Of a DNA stretch of 64,000 nt, positions 34,915 through 44,400 are shown piece by piece; positions within the stretch are counted from its first letter, which is position 1, and every line of letters starts with the position of its first letter. This DNA is from HTCC2207 sp002685195. GTDB lineage: Bacteria > Pseudomonadota > Gammaproteobacteria > Pseudomonadales > Porticoccaceae. The notes beneath the pieces were generated by a model. The model was not told the origin of the DNA. It saw nothing but the letters and a program-made list of their open reading frames with translations, and ran no database searches. Location: positions 1,860,001 through 1,924,000 of the forward strand of contig CP179212.1 of NCBI GenBank assembly GCA_051201675.1, read 5' to 3'. The position numbers and the translations under genes were made by a program.

Positions 34915-35261
34915 TAAACGTTCCCAGTGATGGTATAACCAATTCGTAGGCTGGTATTTAAACCCAAAATACTCTTAATGAATAGCTTAACCAAGCTATA
35001 GATTTTATTAGTTCACAAAATAATCCCGAAAAAGCTTAAGCTCTCTGACCAAGTTTTTAACGCTTGATACATTGCGTCACAGTAATATTCTGAACTTTAA
35101 AATACAGTTTTTTGCGCCTCTAAATGCGAATAAGTAGACATTGACGCTTTTATGCGTGTCCTGTAAATGAAGTTCAAATACACTATAAAAATGAACAACT
35201 TAGGCGTATACTGCGCGGCCTCGCAATCAGGGCCTCAAAAACCCAAGCCACAGGTAAATTA
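34915..35261. other. 347-bp intergenic region, probable deaD promoter and leader
   Basis: No gene of more than about 40 codons fits. A candidate sigma70 promoter for deaD is TTGACG (35141-35146), 17 bases, then TAAATG (35164-35169), a good -35 and a weak -10. The transcript would have a leader of roughly 85 bases. E. coli deaD/csdA has a long cold-inducible leader; whether this one is cold-controlled cannot be told from the sequence. The left part is AT-rich and would hold the promoter of the divergent phosphatase gene. Confidence 0.45.
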
Positions 35262-37235
35262 ATGTCATCCACTGACTTCGCTGAATTGGGTATTTCTGCC
35301 CCTGTACTCAAAGCCGTAAAACAACTTGGCTATGAGCAACCCTCGCCCGTTCAGGCGCAAAGCATTCCTATTCTTTTAGAAGGAAAGAACCTGTTGGGTA
35401 CGGCCCAAACTGGAACAGGGAAAACCGCTGCCTTTGCTTTGCCTTTCCTCAGCAAGCTAGATGACAAACAAAAGTCTCCTCAAATTTTGGTGCTCACACC
35501 AACTCGAGAACTGGCTATTCAGGTAGCTGAAGCCTTTCAAAGCTATGCCAAGTTTATTAAAGGCTTTCACGTGTTACCGATTTATGGCGGCGCTGACATT
35601 GGTGGGCAATTACGTGGGCTCAAACGCGGCGCACAGGTCGTAGTGGGAACTCCCGGACGCATGCTAGATCATTTGCGTCGACGCAGTCTTGACCTGAGTC
35701 AAGTAAAAGGTTTGATCCTTGATGAAGCTGATGAGATGTTGCGCATGGGGTTCATTGATGATGTAGAAACAATCTTATCGAAAACTCCAGATGATTGTCA
35801 GCGCGCGTTATTCTCAGCGACCATGCCACCTGCCATTCGCCGCGTTAGCCAAAAATACCTTGGTGATGCCGAATCAGTAAGTATTGAAAATAAAACTAAA
35901 ACTGTTGAGCGCATTGAGCAGCAGTATGTGACCTGTAAGAGTCATCAAAAGATGGATGCTTTAACCCGAGTGCTTGAGGTTGAAGCGTTTGATGGCATGA
36001 TTATTTTCGTCCGGACTAAATCATCAACTGTTGATATCGCTGAGCGGTTAGAAGCCCGAGGGTTTTCATCAGCAGCCCTGAATGGTGATCTCAGCCAAGC
36101 TTTGCGGGAAAGGACGATTAATCGTCTCAAAAAGGGTCAGGTTGATATCGTTGTCGCCACTGATGTCGCCGCTCGTGGATTAGATGTCGAGCGTATTAGC
36201 CACGTCATTAATTTTGATATTCCCTATGACAATGAATCTTATGTCCATCGTATTGGACGAACAGGACGCGCAGGTAGAGATGGCAAAGCGATATTATTTA
36301 TTACCCCTAAGGAAAATCGTTTACTGCGCTCTATTGAAAAATCAACTCGTCAGACGATTAAACCAATGGCCATGCCAAGTAACGAAGAAGTAAGTGGGCA
36401 ACGTATTCAGCAATTTACTGAACAACTTCTTAAAACCATGGAATTACCCAAGCTGGACAAGTTCAAATCTTTAGTGCAACAGTTAGCTGAAGAAAATGAA
36501 CTAGATATAGCTGATATGGCGGCGGCCCTAGCATTTGAAAATCAAAAAGAGCGACCCTTGTTCCCAAAACTAGAAACAATCAAAGCGCCACCCAGTCGAG
36601 AAAGAGAGCGCGATTCAAAACGAGATCGCAATAAAGACCGAGGTGAACGTAAAGAACATCGCGGGCAAAAGGCTGAAGGCCGCGATTCACGAAGAGAACA
36701 GGACACGCGACCAAAGCGCGATGCTGTGCGCCAAGAAGCTGACAATGTAAGAGATGGCGTGAAAATGGTGACCTATCGTTTAGAGGTAGGCAATAACGAT
36801 AAGATTACACCCAGCAACATAGTCGGTGCGATCGCTAACGAAGCGGATATTGATAGTCGTTATATTGGTGAAATTAAACTACATGATGACCATAGCACCG
36901 TCGATCTGCCCGAAGGAATGCCCAAAGAACTGTTAAATCATCTTAAAAAGGTACGGGTCTGCGCAAAACCCATGCGTATCAGCGTGCTAGGAGAAGGCTC
37001 TTCTGGCTCTCAACGCGATAAGAGTGACCCTATGCCTGAACCTCGAGCTCCAAGAAAACGTAAGTTCGAGAATGATGAGAAGAAGACTATTTCCCGCAAT
37101 GTGAAAAATAAGCGTACCGCGGACAAGCCAAAACCTCCAAAACCCGTATTTAAGGGCAATAAAGGCGCCACAGATGGAAGCGGCCCGCTGAAGAAAAAGA
37201 AAAAAAGCTACACTAAAAAGCCTAAGCGTTCGTAA
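35262..37235 (+). CDS. deaD: ATP-dependent RNA helicase DeaD/CsdA
   Basis: A cold-shock DEAD-box helicase of 657 residues used in ribosome assembly and RNA decay. The Q motif is FAELGISAPVLKAVKQLGYEQPSPVQ, Walker A is GTAQTGTGKT, then PTRELAIQ, DEADEML, SATMPP, ATDVAARGLD and HRIGRTGRAGR. The C-terminal part has a basic, Arg/Lys/Glu-rich linker and the DbpA-type RNA-binding domain (MVTYRLEVGNNDKITPSNIVGAIANEADID). The ribosome site AGG is 8 bp before the ATG. Its last 14 bp overlap convergent yqcC. Confidence 0.96.
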   Translation: MSSTDFAELGISAPVLKAVKQLGYEQPSPVQAQSIPILLEGKNLLGTAQTGTGKTAAFALPFLSKLDDKQKSPQILVLTPTRELAIQVAEAFQSYAKFIKGFHVLPIYGGADIGGQLRGLKRGAQVVVGTPGRMLDHLRRRSLDLSQVKGLILDEADEMLRMGFIDDVETILSKTPDDCQRALFSATMPPAIRRVSQKYLGDAESVSIENKTKTVERIEQQYVTCKSHQKMDALTRVLEVEAFDGMIIFVRTKSSTVDIAERLEARGFSSAALNGDLSQALRERTINRLKKGQVDIVVATDVAARGLDVERISHVINFDIPYDNESYVHRIGRTGRAGRDGKAILFITPKENRLLRSIEKSTRQTIKPMAMPSNEEVSGQRIQQFTEQLLKTMELPKLDKFKSLVQQLAEENELDIADMAAALAFENQKERPLFPKLETIKAPPSRERERDSKRDRNKDRGERKEHRGQKAEGRDSRREQDTRPKRDAVRQEADNVRDGVKMVTYRLEVGNNDKITPSNIVGAIANEADIDSRYIGEIKLHDDHSTVDLPEGMPKELLNHLKKVRVCAKPMRISVLGEGSSGSQRDKSDPMPEPRAPRKRKFENDEKKTISRNVKNKRTADKPKPPKPVFKGNKGATDGSGPLKKKKKSYTKKPKRS

Positions 37236-37548
37236 TTAGGTCATCGATGCTAGCCAGAAGTTTAATTATCTTACTAGCATCAACTTCCTTCGCCTGATAA
37301 AACTCCTCAGCCATTGGAGATATGCTGCAGACTCCCGGTAAACTTCCTTTTTGTTCACAGGTCGCCCGTATGCGCTGTATAAATATGAACTGTAGCCACT
37401 GGTTAAACGAAAGTTTATCAACAGCGAAGGGTTCTATACTTCTTAAATCTTCCTCTGACGGTTTTTCAGCATCCCATAGGTAAGCTGACCTAAGTTCGGC
37501 CTCTAGAGCATCTAACATAACGTTGATTCGATCATATCTCTCTTTCAT
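37222..37548 (-). CDS. yqcC: YqcC family protein
   Basis: A 108-residue soluble protein of the YqcC family, recognised by SEEDLRSIEPFAVDKLSFNQWLQFIFIQRI and the N-terminal RINVMLDALEAELR. The family is helical and of unknown function; in E. coli it lies near truC. Here it is between dinG and convergent deaD. The gene starts 15 bp before dinG ends when read in its own direction is not the case: yqcC and dinG are both on the minus strand and dinG's start lies far upstream of yqcC, so yqcC is transcribed separately or as a distal minus-strand gene. Confidence 0.85.
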   Translation of the reverse strand: MKERYDRINVMLDALEAELRSAYLWDAEKPSEEDLRSIEPFAVDKLSFNQWLQFIFIQRIRATCEQKGSLPGVCSISPMAEEFYQAKEVDASKIIKLLASIDDLITNA

Positions 37549-37563
37549 TCGTTATATTAGACC

Positions 37564-39666
37564 TCAATGACCTACTTCACGATGAAAAGGCGGTAATGCG
37601 TCCAATAACTGCTTTCCATAACGCTTGGTGACTAGCCTCTTATCTAAAATAGATACCGTTCCTGTATCCGTTTCAGTACGAAGGAGTCTCCCTGATGCTT
37701 GGATGAGTCGAAGTGAAGCCAGCGGGAGAGAGATATCAAAAAATGAATTGCCACCCTGCGATTCGATCCACTCCGCCAAAGCTTCCTGGAGAGGCTCATT
37801 TGGAACGGCAAAAGGTAACTTCGCGATAACCACATGTCGACAATAGTCACCAGGCAAATCGACTCCCTCAGCGAAACTAGCGAGCCCCAATAAAACGCTC
37901 GTTTTACCCTGATCGATCCGCTCTTTATGTAGTCTCACCATCTCTCGATTTGAATACTGACCTTGGATTAAAATTAGTCTAGCCAAATCATTAGGAAGTT
38001 CATCAAACACCTGCTCCATCTGCCTTTTTGATGAGAACAAAACCAAAGTGCCCGCTTTATCTTCAACCATTGATGCCAGGTTATCAATGATATAGCGAGT
38101 ATGTTCTTCAACTGCATTCCCCTCTATCGCATCAGATGGAACTCTCAATATTGCAGATTTAGTGTAATCAAATGCACCGGCGACAGACAAAAAATGGGCC
38201 GAATCTGGCACCCCTGTCTCTCGCTGAAGAGTACTGAAATTGCCCAGAGATCTGAGGGTGGCAGAAGTGACTACAGCGCCATAACAACTCCCCCAAAGTC
38301 TATCTTTCAGAATCTCCGCTGCCTGTATGGGGCTAGCATTAACAGAAATATCTACATTACCCCCAGTGGTATCATCTAACTTCAACCAGCAGGCCATTGG
38401 GACTCCATCTTCTTCTAACTCTCGATGTAACCTATCCCATAAAGACAAGAGTCTCTCGGCACCAGAAAGCCAGGTACCTGCTTGCTGATAAAAAAGTTCA
38501 ATATCTGGCATTGCCACGGGGTACTGTTTGTCACTCAAGGCCTCACTGAGAGTATCTTCTAGGACCTCGAGGCGGCCTACCCAACCACTCGTATGAAGGG
38601 TTATTTGCGCAGCGATGTCTCGAACAGCAACGCCAACATCACCATGGGCAAAACGAAACTGTCCCTCATAGTTCTCAGCTTTATCTAAATGGTCCTTCAT
38701 GAGCGGATAGGCGATGGTTAGGAGCTCACTTATCTTAGCTGCTTCCTTTTCAATTCTCGGCAGCTGTTCTGCAAGAGCAGTATCCTTGGAAAAAATTGGC
38801 GCCTGCCCTTTACATTGTTTTGGAATCCTCTCTAACCATGCCAGCGTGCTGTTAATCCTGCACTCAGCGCCAAAATGACGAATTGCCGTGTCACCTAACC
38901 GATGACCCTCATCACAGATATAAATACAATCCTCTGGCGGCGGCAATATCGCACCTCCTCCTAAGGCCAAATCTGCCATCACCAAATCATGGTTCGCAAC
39001 AATACATTCACTTTCTTCAATATCGCCTCGCGCTTTGAAAAAAGGGCACTGGTTAACAAATCGACAACGTCGTCCAGTGCACTGCCGACGATCAACCGTT
39101 AGTGCTCGCCACTCCATATCTCTGATATGAGTATCCCAAGAATCCCGATCACCATTCCAAGAACCGTCCTCAAGGGCGTCCCACATCTCCCGATATAGGC
39201 TCTCAGTCTGCGCATTAGGATTAAATTGCTGCTCATCTTCAAATAAGAAAACACCTGCATCCTTAGCTTTAATTGAGTCTAGGCACTGTTCCATCCGAAG
39301 ATTACAGGCATAACGCCCCCTGCCTTTAACAAGAGCAAAACTATAGTCCCAGTCACAGGCCTCTAGTAGCTCTGGGATATCTTTGTTAACCAACTGTTCC
39401 TGCAACGCGATGGTGCCGGTTGAGACTACCACAGTCTTTTTAAGGGCTCTGGCGATAGGTAGGGCTGCAATTAGGTAGCCAACTGTCTTTCCGGTACCGG
39501 TACCTGCCTCAATGACTGATAGACGTTTGTCTGCATCATCATGACTAAGACTGTTAGCAATAGCGGCAACCATTTGCTTTTGTCCCAACCTTGGGCGCAA
39601 GCCTCGCGTTTCAAGGAATTGACGGTAGCCCTGTTGAATCTCATCTCTGACATCAGAATCCAACAA
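37564..39666 (-). CDS. dinG: ATP-dependent DNA helicase DinG (Fe-S, XPD-like)
   Basis: A 5'-3' DNA helicase of the XPD family that unwinds R-loops and D-loops. The protein has 700 residues from a TTG at 39666 with AGGAG nine bases upstream. Walker A is EAGTGTGKTVGYL, the DEAH variant is DEGHRL (as in E. coli DinG), and the Fe-S cluster cysteines are in KGRGRYACNLRMEQC and CRFVNQCPFFKARG. Motif VI is LIQASGRLLRTETDTG. The iron-sulfur cluster is inferred from the four cysteines. The upstream acyltransferase stops 3 bp before. Confidence 0.94.
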   Translation of the reverse strand: MLDSDVRDEIQQGYRQFLETRGLRPRLGQKQMVAAIANSLSHDDADKRLSVIEAGTGTGKTVGYLIAALPIARALKKTVVVSTGTIALQEQLVNKDIPELLEACDWDYSFALVKGRGRYACNLRMEQCLDSIKAKDAGVFLFEDEQQFNPNAQTESLYREMWDALEDGSWNGDRDSWDTHIRDMEWRALTVDRRQCTGRRCRFVNQCPFFKARGDIEESECIVANHDLVMADLALGGGAILPPPEDCIYICDEGHRLGDTAIRHFGAECRINSTLAWLERIPKQCKGQAPIFSKDTALAEQLPRIEKEAAKISELLTIAYPLMKDHLDKAENYEGQFRFAHGDVGVAVRDIAAQITLHTSGWVGRLEVLEDTLSEALSDKQYPVAMPDIELFYQQAGTWLSGAERLLSLWDRLHRELEEDGVPMACWLKLDDTTGGNVDISVNASPIQAAEILKDRLWGSCYGAVVTSATLRSLGNFSTLQRETGVPDSAHFLSVAGAFDYTKSAILRVPSDAIEGNAVEEHTRYIIDNLASMVEDKAGTLVLFSSKRQMEQVFDELPNDLARLILIQGQYSNREMVRLHKERIDQGKTSVLLGLASFAEGVDLPGDYCRHVVIAKLPFAVPNEPLQEALAEWIESQGGNSFFDISLPLASLRLIQASGRLLRTETDTGTVSILDKRLVTKRYGKQLLDALPPFHREVGH

Positions 39667-39669
39667 TCC

Positions 39670-40851
39670 TCAGGACTCCTGGCCAGTCATAGAGTACTTC
39701 AATTGACTATTTACGGGAGCCGCATAGGCGGCAATGGCGATTGCCTGATGATGAAGGGGCATTGCATTAATGCGGGAATTAAATTTGTCCTCGGCTAAAG
39801 TCCAATCTTCATCTGGCCACTGACTTTTCAACTTATCTAAGGTTTTCTTATCTACAGTACTGCAGTGCATTTTCCAGGCGATAATATTCGTTGGAAACAA
39901 TTGATAATAAAGATGTATTTGACGGTCGATTTCAGCGGCCAAAAGATCCGCATTCTCATATTTGTCAGAAACCGGCTCACCAAAAGTAATCTGAATCCGG
40001 CCCTTATAATCAACGAACCCTTTTTGAATACTGTCAAGATCTTCAAATGGGTCTTTGGTATACGAGATTCCCTCCTGCTGAGCATAAAGTTCACATGCTT
40101 TATCTGCATCACAGGGATCGTACTCGTATGAAATAGCTACCGGGATAATATTCAACTCCCCAGTAGCCTGTGCAAAAGATTGATCTGATTCTTTGGACAG
40201 CGCTAACATTTTAAGTAAAGCTGTTTCAGTTCTATCGCAACCATTTTTGGCTCTTCCCTCGGCCTGTGCAATCCAAATAGAAACCTCTTCAGTTCTGAGA
40301 CTATAACGTATGTAACGAGATAGATGCTTTAGAGCCTCAAGCTTATCTCGGCGACCAGTTACCGAGCGTTTTACAATAAAACTGCGATTGACGCGCATAA
40401 GATCTGAAGCAAAGGGTTTACTTAACAGGTTATCACCAATGGCTATTCGCACAGTGTTCCGCTTCGCTATTGACAGTCCTAAATTGACCAACGCTGGGTC
40501 CAAAGCAATATCTCTGTGATTGCTCATAAATAGATAGGCACGGTCTGAATCAAGGTTGTCTAGACCGGAGAACTGATAATTATCAGTCGTTCTATCCAAA
40601 ACTTCCCTTAAACGCTTGGTCATATGTTCCTGAAAATCACTAACCGTAGAAACGTCCCTCGTCAAATTAAGAAGACTCCGACTCAAGAATGGCCTGGCTA
40701 GGAAATTAAAAAGATCAGGAACTACTTTAGTGAGCAATGGGAATTGACGGGATAATAAAACATCCATCAGTTCAGGATCAGCAATCAATCGTGCTAAAGC
40801 CGCGGGCACTTCGCTGTCATTGTATGGACGAATATCGTCGAAATCATTCAT
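39670..40851 (-). CDS. 1-acyl-glycerol-3-phosphate acyltransferase-like membrane protein
   Basis: A 393-residue glycerolipid acyltransferase of the PlsC superfamily. Block I is FMSNHRDIALD with the HX4D motif, block II is RSFIVKRSVTGRRDK, and the third block is IAQAEGRAKNG. It is longer than PlsC and has an N-terminal region of about 100 residues without a clear membrane span; membership in the DHAPAT/LPLAT-like subgroup is likely. It would acylate a glycerol-phosphate or a related lipid at the membrane. It follows pyrB on the same strand and is followed 3 bp later by dinG. Confidence 0.82.
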   Translation of the reverse strand: MNDFDDIRPYNDSEVPAALARLIADPELMDVLLSRQFPLLTKVVPDLFNFLARPFLSRSLLNLTRDVSTVSDFQEHMTKRLREVLDRTTDNYQFSGLDNLDSDRAYLFMSNHRDIALDPALVNLGLSIAKRNTVRIAIGDNLLSKPFASDLMRVNRSFIVKRSVTGRRDKLEALKHLSRYIRYSLRTEEVSIWIAQAEGRAKNGCDRTETALLKMLALSKESDQSFAQATGELNIIPVAISYEYDPCDADKACELYAQQEGISYTKDPFEDLDSIQKGFVDYKGRIQITFGEPVSDKYENADLLAAEIDRQIHLYYQLFPTNIIAWKMHCSTVDKKTLDKLKSQWPDEDWTLAEDKFNSRINAMPLHHQAIAIAAYAAPVNSQLKYSMTGQES

Positions 40852-40878
40852 TGTTAGTGGACTAGTAATTAAAGTTAT

Positions 40879-41904
40879 CTAACCGTTACTTGGACTTTGG
40901 CGGGAATTATACCAGTGCACATCATGTGAAAAATCATCCACTTTGTCAGCTACATCTAGGACTAAAGCAAATAGCGCCATCCGCACGAGAACCCCATTGT
41001 CTGTCTGACGAAAAATGGCCAGATTCGGGTTATCGTCCAAATCGCTATCTAGCTCATTCGCATCTTTTCGAGAGTCCCTCGGCAGTGGGTGCATAATCAC
41101 AGTATTCGGCTGACAATACTGGGTGTAAATGGCCTGATTGAGTCGAAATTTACCACGATAGAGATCCGCTTCTTGCTTACTAGAAAAGCGCTCTTCTTGA
41201 ATCCGTGTTGAATAAGCGATATCAACATCTGCAATGCTCTGTGTCAACTCGTGAGATACAGTGACATCGACACCTGCAGCACGCATTGATTCAATAATAG
41301 AATCAGGCAGAGTAAGCTCTTTTGGTGAAATTAATACCACTCGAATATCGTTGTATAACAACAATAATTTACTGAGGGAGTGCACCGTTCGACCATGACG
41401 AAGATCGCCAATCATGGCGACACTTAAGCCATCAATATCGCGCCCTTTGTCAGACATTTCTTTGCGGATAGTGTAAAGATCAAGAAGTGCTTGAGTTGGA
41501 TGTTCGTTTGCCCCGTCACCGCCATTAAGCACTGGTACGCGGCTAGCTGCAGCAAAGTCCGCCACCGATCCCGCCTCGGGATGACGCATACAAATAACAT
41601 CACTAAACCCCGACAAAACCCTTGCCGTATCCTGCAATGACTCGCCTTTCACAAGTGCTGAATTCTCGAACCCAGCAGTCTCACGAACCTCGCCACCAAG
41701 CAAATTAAATGCCGAACCAAAACTTACACGCGTTCGAGTACTGGCCTCGAAAAACATATTCCCGAGAATCGCACCCTCTAGCACCCTGGTGACGCGCTTT
41801 CGGAGCGCATAGGGCTCCATTTTGTCAGCCACAGAAAACACGCGATCCACATCTTCACGCTGAAATTGATTGATTGAGAGAATATGCGCGCCGGTAAAGT
41901 TCAA
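40879..41904 (-). CDS. pyrB: Aspartate carbamoyltransferase, catalytic subunit
   Basis: It forms N-carbamoyl-L-aspartate in pyrimidine synthesis. The 341-residue protein starts at a TTG (41904) with GAGG seven bases before. The carbamoyl phosphate site is STRTRVSFGSAFNLLGG, with HPTQALLDLYT and HPLPRDSRKDANELD further on. No pyrI regulatory gene adjoins and none is fused. It belongs to the longer pyrB form seen in some Gammaproteobacteria. Confidence 0.94.
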   Translation of the reverse strand: MNFTGAHILSINQFQREDVDRVFSVADKMEPYALRKRVTRVLEGAILGNMFFEASTRTRVSFGSAFNLLGGEVRETAGFENSALVKGESLQDTARVLSGFSDVICMRHPEAGSVADFAAASRVPVLNGGDGANEHPTQALLDLYTIRKEMSDKGRDIDGLSVAMIGDLRHGRTVHSLSKLLLLYNDIRVVLISPKELTLPDSIIESMRAAGVDVTVSHELTQSIADVDIAYSTRIQEERFSSKQEADLYRGKFRLNQAIYTQYCQPNTVIMHPLPRDSRKDANELDSDLDDNPNLAIFRQTDNGVLVRMALFALVLDVADKVDDFSHDVHWYNSRQSPSNG

Positions 41905-41964
41905 GGTTTAACCTCGGTGCAATAAGTTAGTGGGAGGGATTTTAGCCTGTTTCGTCTCTGCACT

Positions 41965-43407
41965 CTAGTTCGATGATGAAAATTCATCATCAACATTTTT
42001 CGTCCACTCAATTAAAGACTCTAAAATAGTCCGCTGTTGTTCAGTCAAATCGTCACCTGATAGCAATTCATTCACCTCTGCCGAAAGTTGTTCAACCGTA
42101 ATATAACCAGACGAAGCATCAGTCAAACGCCAACGACAAGTTTCTATCCAGCTCTGCCTCTCCTGCTCTGTAAGAGAATCACTGAAGTAGCGAGCACGAT
42201 AACTTACTAATAACTGGTTGTAGCGATTATCTGAAAAATGAAACCGTTGTTGAGTGAAATTTTCACTGGTTGCGTTTCTCACCTCATCAAGTATTGGACG
42301 GTCACTATTAGGTAAAAATCCATCATATAACCGTTGCTCAGCCTCTGTTTTATCCGTAAACGTGCGTTCACTGAAGACAGAACGCAGTTTGGTTGCTAGA
42401 TCAACCTGATTGAGCCTTCGCCAATGCTCTTCACAACGATCTACATTAAGATTCAAACGTTTTGCAGTTGCCCCGTCAATGAGCTTATGGGTGGCAACTA
42501 CCGGCGCCTTGTTAACGTGAATAACTTTAAGCGGAATGCGATCTTCACCTTTACTTAAATCATCGCTCGCTGTGAATACCCTGTGTGCAATTTCATCCGC
42601 TTCCAAACCCATTAAAAGTTCCGGGTCTGCCGACAAATCAACGCAAATAATACCATTGCTATTGGTTGGATGTTTGGCCAGGGGCATCATTATAGCCCCA
42701 TACATATTGGCCCTAGATAGAATCCCTGAAATATGAAAAAAAGGCTTTCTCTCCTCGAGATTAAGCATTTCTGCTATCACCTTCTTGCTACGATGATTAA
42801 CCACATAATCAAATAACCTAGGTTGCTTTTGCTTCACTAGTTTAGCCATAGCAATGGTGGCAGTTACATCAGATAAAGCATCATGGGCGGCTTCGTGAGC
42901 GATACCATTGGCTGCCGTTAAATGCTCTAGCCTAAAACTGGGTCGCCCTGGCTCGTGATCCGTCCATTCTATGCCTTCAGGTCGTAATGCCCGCGTCAAG
43001 CGCAGCATATCGAGAATATCCCATCGTGAATTTCCATTCTTCCATTCACGTTGGTACGGGTCAAAAAAGTTCCTGTACAAAGCGTATCGGGTAACCTCAT
43101 CATCAAAACGAATACTGTTATACCCAACACCGCAAGTATCTGGCAGCGATAGCTCTCTATGTATAGCGTGAATAAACTCCGGCTCTGGAATCCCTTTCTC
43201 CATCGCCAACTGAGGGGTAATACCAGTAATAAGGCAAGCTTGGGCTGATGGCAGGATGTCTCGCTGTGGTTGGCAATAAATCACCAAAGGATCCCCAATG
43301 GGGTTCAGCTCTTCATCAGTCCTAAGCCCAGCAAACTGTGAAGGTCGATCTTTTGCGGGATCAACTCCAAAGGTTTCATAGTCATGCCAGTAAAAAGTAT
43401 TGGCCAT
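41965..43407 (-). CDS. sbcB: Exodeoxyribonuclease I
   Basis: A 3'-5' single-strand DNA exonuclease of 480 residues. The DnaQ-like catalytic motifs are FYWHDYETFGVDPAKDRPSQ (Exo I), GYNSIRFDDEVTRY (Exo II) and AHDALSDVTATIAMAKL (Exo III with HxAxxD). The linker and C-terminal ExoI domain follow (ERRQSWIETCR-like region EQERQSWIETCRWRL). It is flanked by pyrB and a coiled-coil membrane protein gene. Confidence 0.96.
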   Translation of the reverse strand: MANTFYWHDYETFGVDPAKDRPSQFAGLRTDEELNPIGDPLVIYCQPQRDILPSAQACLITGITPQLAMEKGIPEPEFIHAIHRELSLPDTCGVGYNSIRFDDEVTRYALYRNFFDPYQREWKNGNSRWDILDMLRLTRALRPEGIEWTDHEPGRPSFRLEHLTAANGIAHEAAHDALSDVTATIAMAKLVKQKQPRLFDYVVNHRSKKVIAEMLNLEERKPFFHISGILSRANMYGAIMMPLAKHPTNSNGIICVDLSADPELLMGLEADEIAHRVFTASDDLSKGEDRIPLKVIHVNKAPVVATHKLIDGATAKRLNLNVDRCEEHWRRLNQVDLATKLRSVFSERTFTDKTEAEQRLYDGFLPNSDRPILDEVRNATSENFTQQRFHFSDNRYNQLLVSYRARYFSDSLTEQERQSWIETCRWRLTDASSGYITVEQLSAEVNELLSGDDLTEQQRTILESLIEWTKNVDDEFSSSN

Positions 43408-43463
43408 AGGATTCTGGGTTACCAGAGTTAAAAATTAACAATCAGCTCTTTAGTGCAGCTCTA

Positions 43464-44258
43464 TCAGGGGTCAGATGATTCTGCTTCATTTATTACGGAC
43501 ACTGTGGGTTTTGTCGTCGGCTGAATCGAAACAGGCCTCTGCTCTAGCTCATAGATTTTTTGAGTCATACTGCGGCGAAAGCTGTCCATTGCCTCAATCG
43601 CATCAGCATTGTTTGTCATTTCGCGATCAGTTTTAGCTAAGGCGGCTCTCAGACGGTTCAACTCATCTATCGTGTCACGTTGATTTTGGTTGGCTTTATC
43701 AAGTTCTGCAGTTAAGGCTAAGTAATTAATACTCACATCACTAATACTAGAACTCTCCTTAGCGACTTTCTTTTCCAGCGCTTTAATAGAGTCTTGGATG
43801 GCAATTCGTTTGTTAGCTAAAAAGGAAATATCTTTTTTATTATTCGCAATTTTGGTTTTGTTAGTGTCATTAGCAACACCCCAGAGCTTTCGGATCTCAC
43901 TCCAGTGTTTTTTTAATTCGTCTTTATGTTTACTAATATTGATTTGCATTGCAGCCCCAGATTGAGTGACTGACTCATCAGTACTACTGAGGCGAGACTC
44001 AAGCAAATCAAATCGCTCTTGCAAAGACACATGCTTCTTGAGAAGATCCTGATATTGGATCCAACCAAACCCACCTCCTAGAATCAAGCCAACAAATGTC
44101 AGTATGGCCAAAGTCTTTATGGTTCCAGAGCTTCCAGTTGCGCTCTTTGGGCCAGATTGATCACCCCGACCATCAGGAATTTTTCGACCAATCATATCGT
44201 CTCGCTCGGCGACAATTGGTGATCTAGGCTTCTTATCCATCGTATCTTTTATTTCCAT
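43464..44258 (-). CDS. Hypothetical membrane-anchored coiled-coil protein
   Basis: No known family is recognised. From the ATG at 44258 the protein has about 264 residues (an ATG at 44240 is also possible). A basic, Gly/Ser-rich cytoplasmic stretch of about 45 residues is followed by one membrane span (TLAILTFVGLILGGGFGWI) and a long heptad-rich helical domain of about 180 residues, then a Pro-rich tail (QRPVSIQPTTKPTVSVINEA). The topology suggests a bitopic inner-membrane protein with its coiled coil in the periplasm. It is 56 bp upstream of sbcB on the same strand. A structural or envelope-spacer role is possible but not shown. Confidence 0.75.
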   Translation of the reverse strand: MEIKDTMDKKPRSPIVAERDDMIGRKIPDGRGDQSGPKSATGSSGTIKTLAILTFVGLILGGGFGWIQYQDLLKKHVSLQERFDLLESRLSSTDESVTQSGAAMQINISKHKDELKKHWSEIRKLWGVANDTNKTKIANNKKDISFLANKRIAIQDSIKALEKKVAKESSSISDVSINYLALTAELDKANQNQRDTIDELNRLRAALAKTDREMTNNADAIEAMDSFRRSMTQKIYELEQRPVSIQPTTKPTVSVINEAESSDP

Positions 44259-44351
44259 CGTAAAGAGTAGAGGAGATTGAACATGATTCAATCAGGTTAT
44301 CTTCAAATTATACGCTGATATTGATCAATATATAAAAGCACTACGCATAAA

Positions 44352-44383
44352 AAAACCGGTGCGCGTTAACTAACACCGGTTTT
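44352..44383 (-). terminator. Rho-independent terminator after the PuuD-like gene
   Basis: AAAACCGGTG (44352-44361) pairs perfectly with CACCGGTTTT (44374-44383) across a 12-base loop. T-rich flanks on both strands allow bidirectional use, but on the minus strand the run of seven T beyond the stem follows the stop of the gene at 44401. Confidence 0.85.
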
Positions 44384-44400
44384 TAGCATTTAAGCATCAC

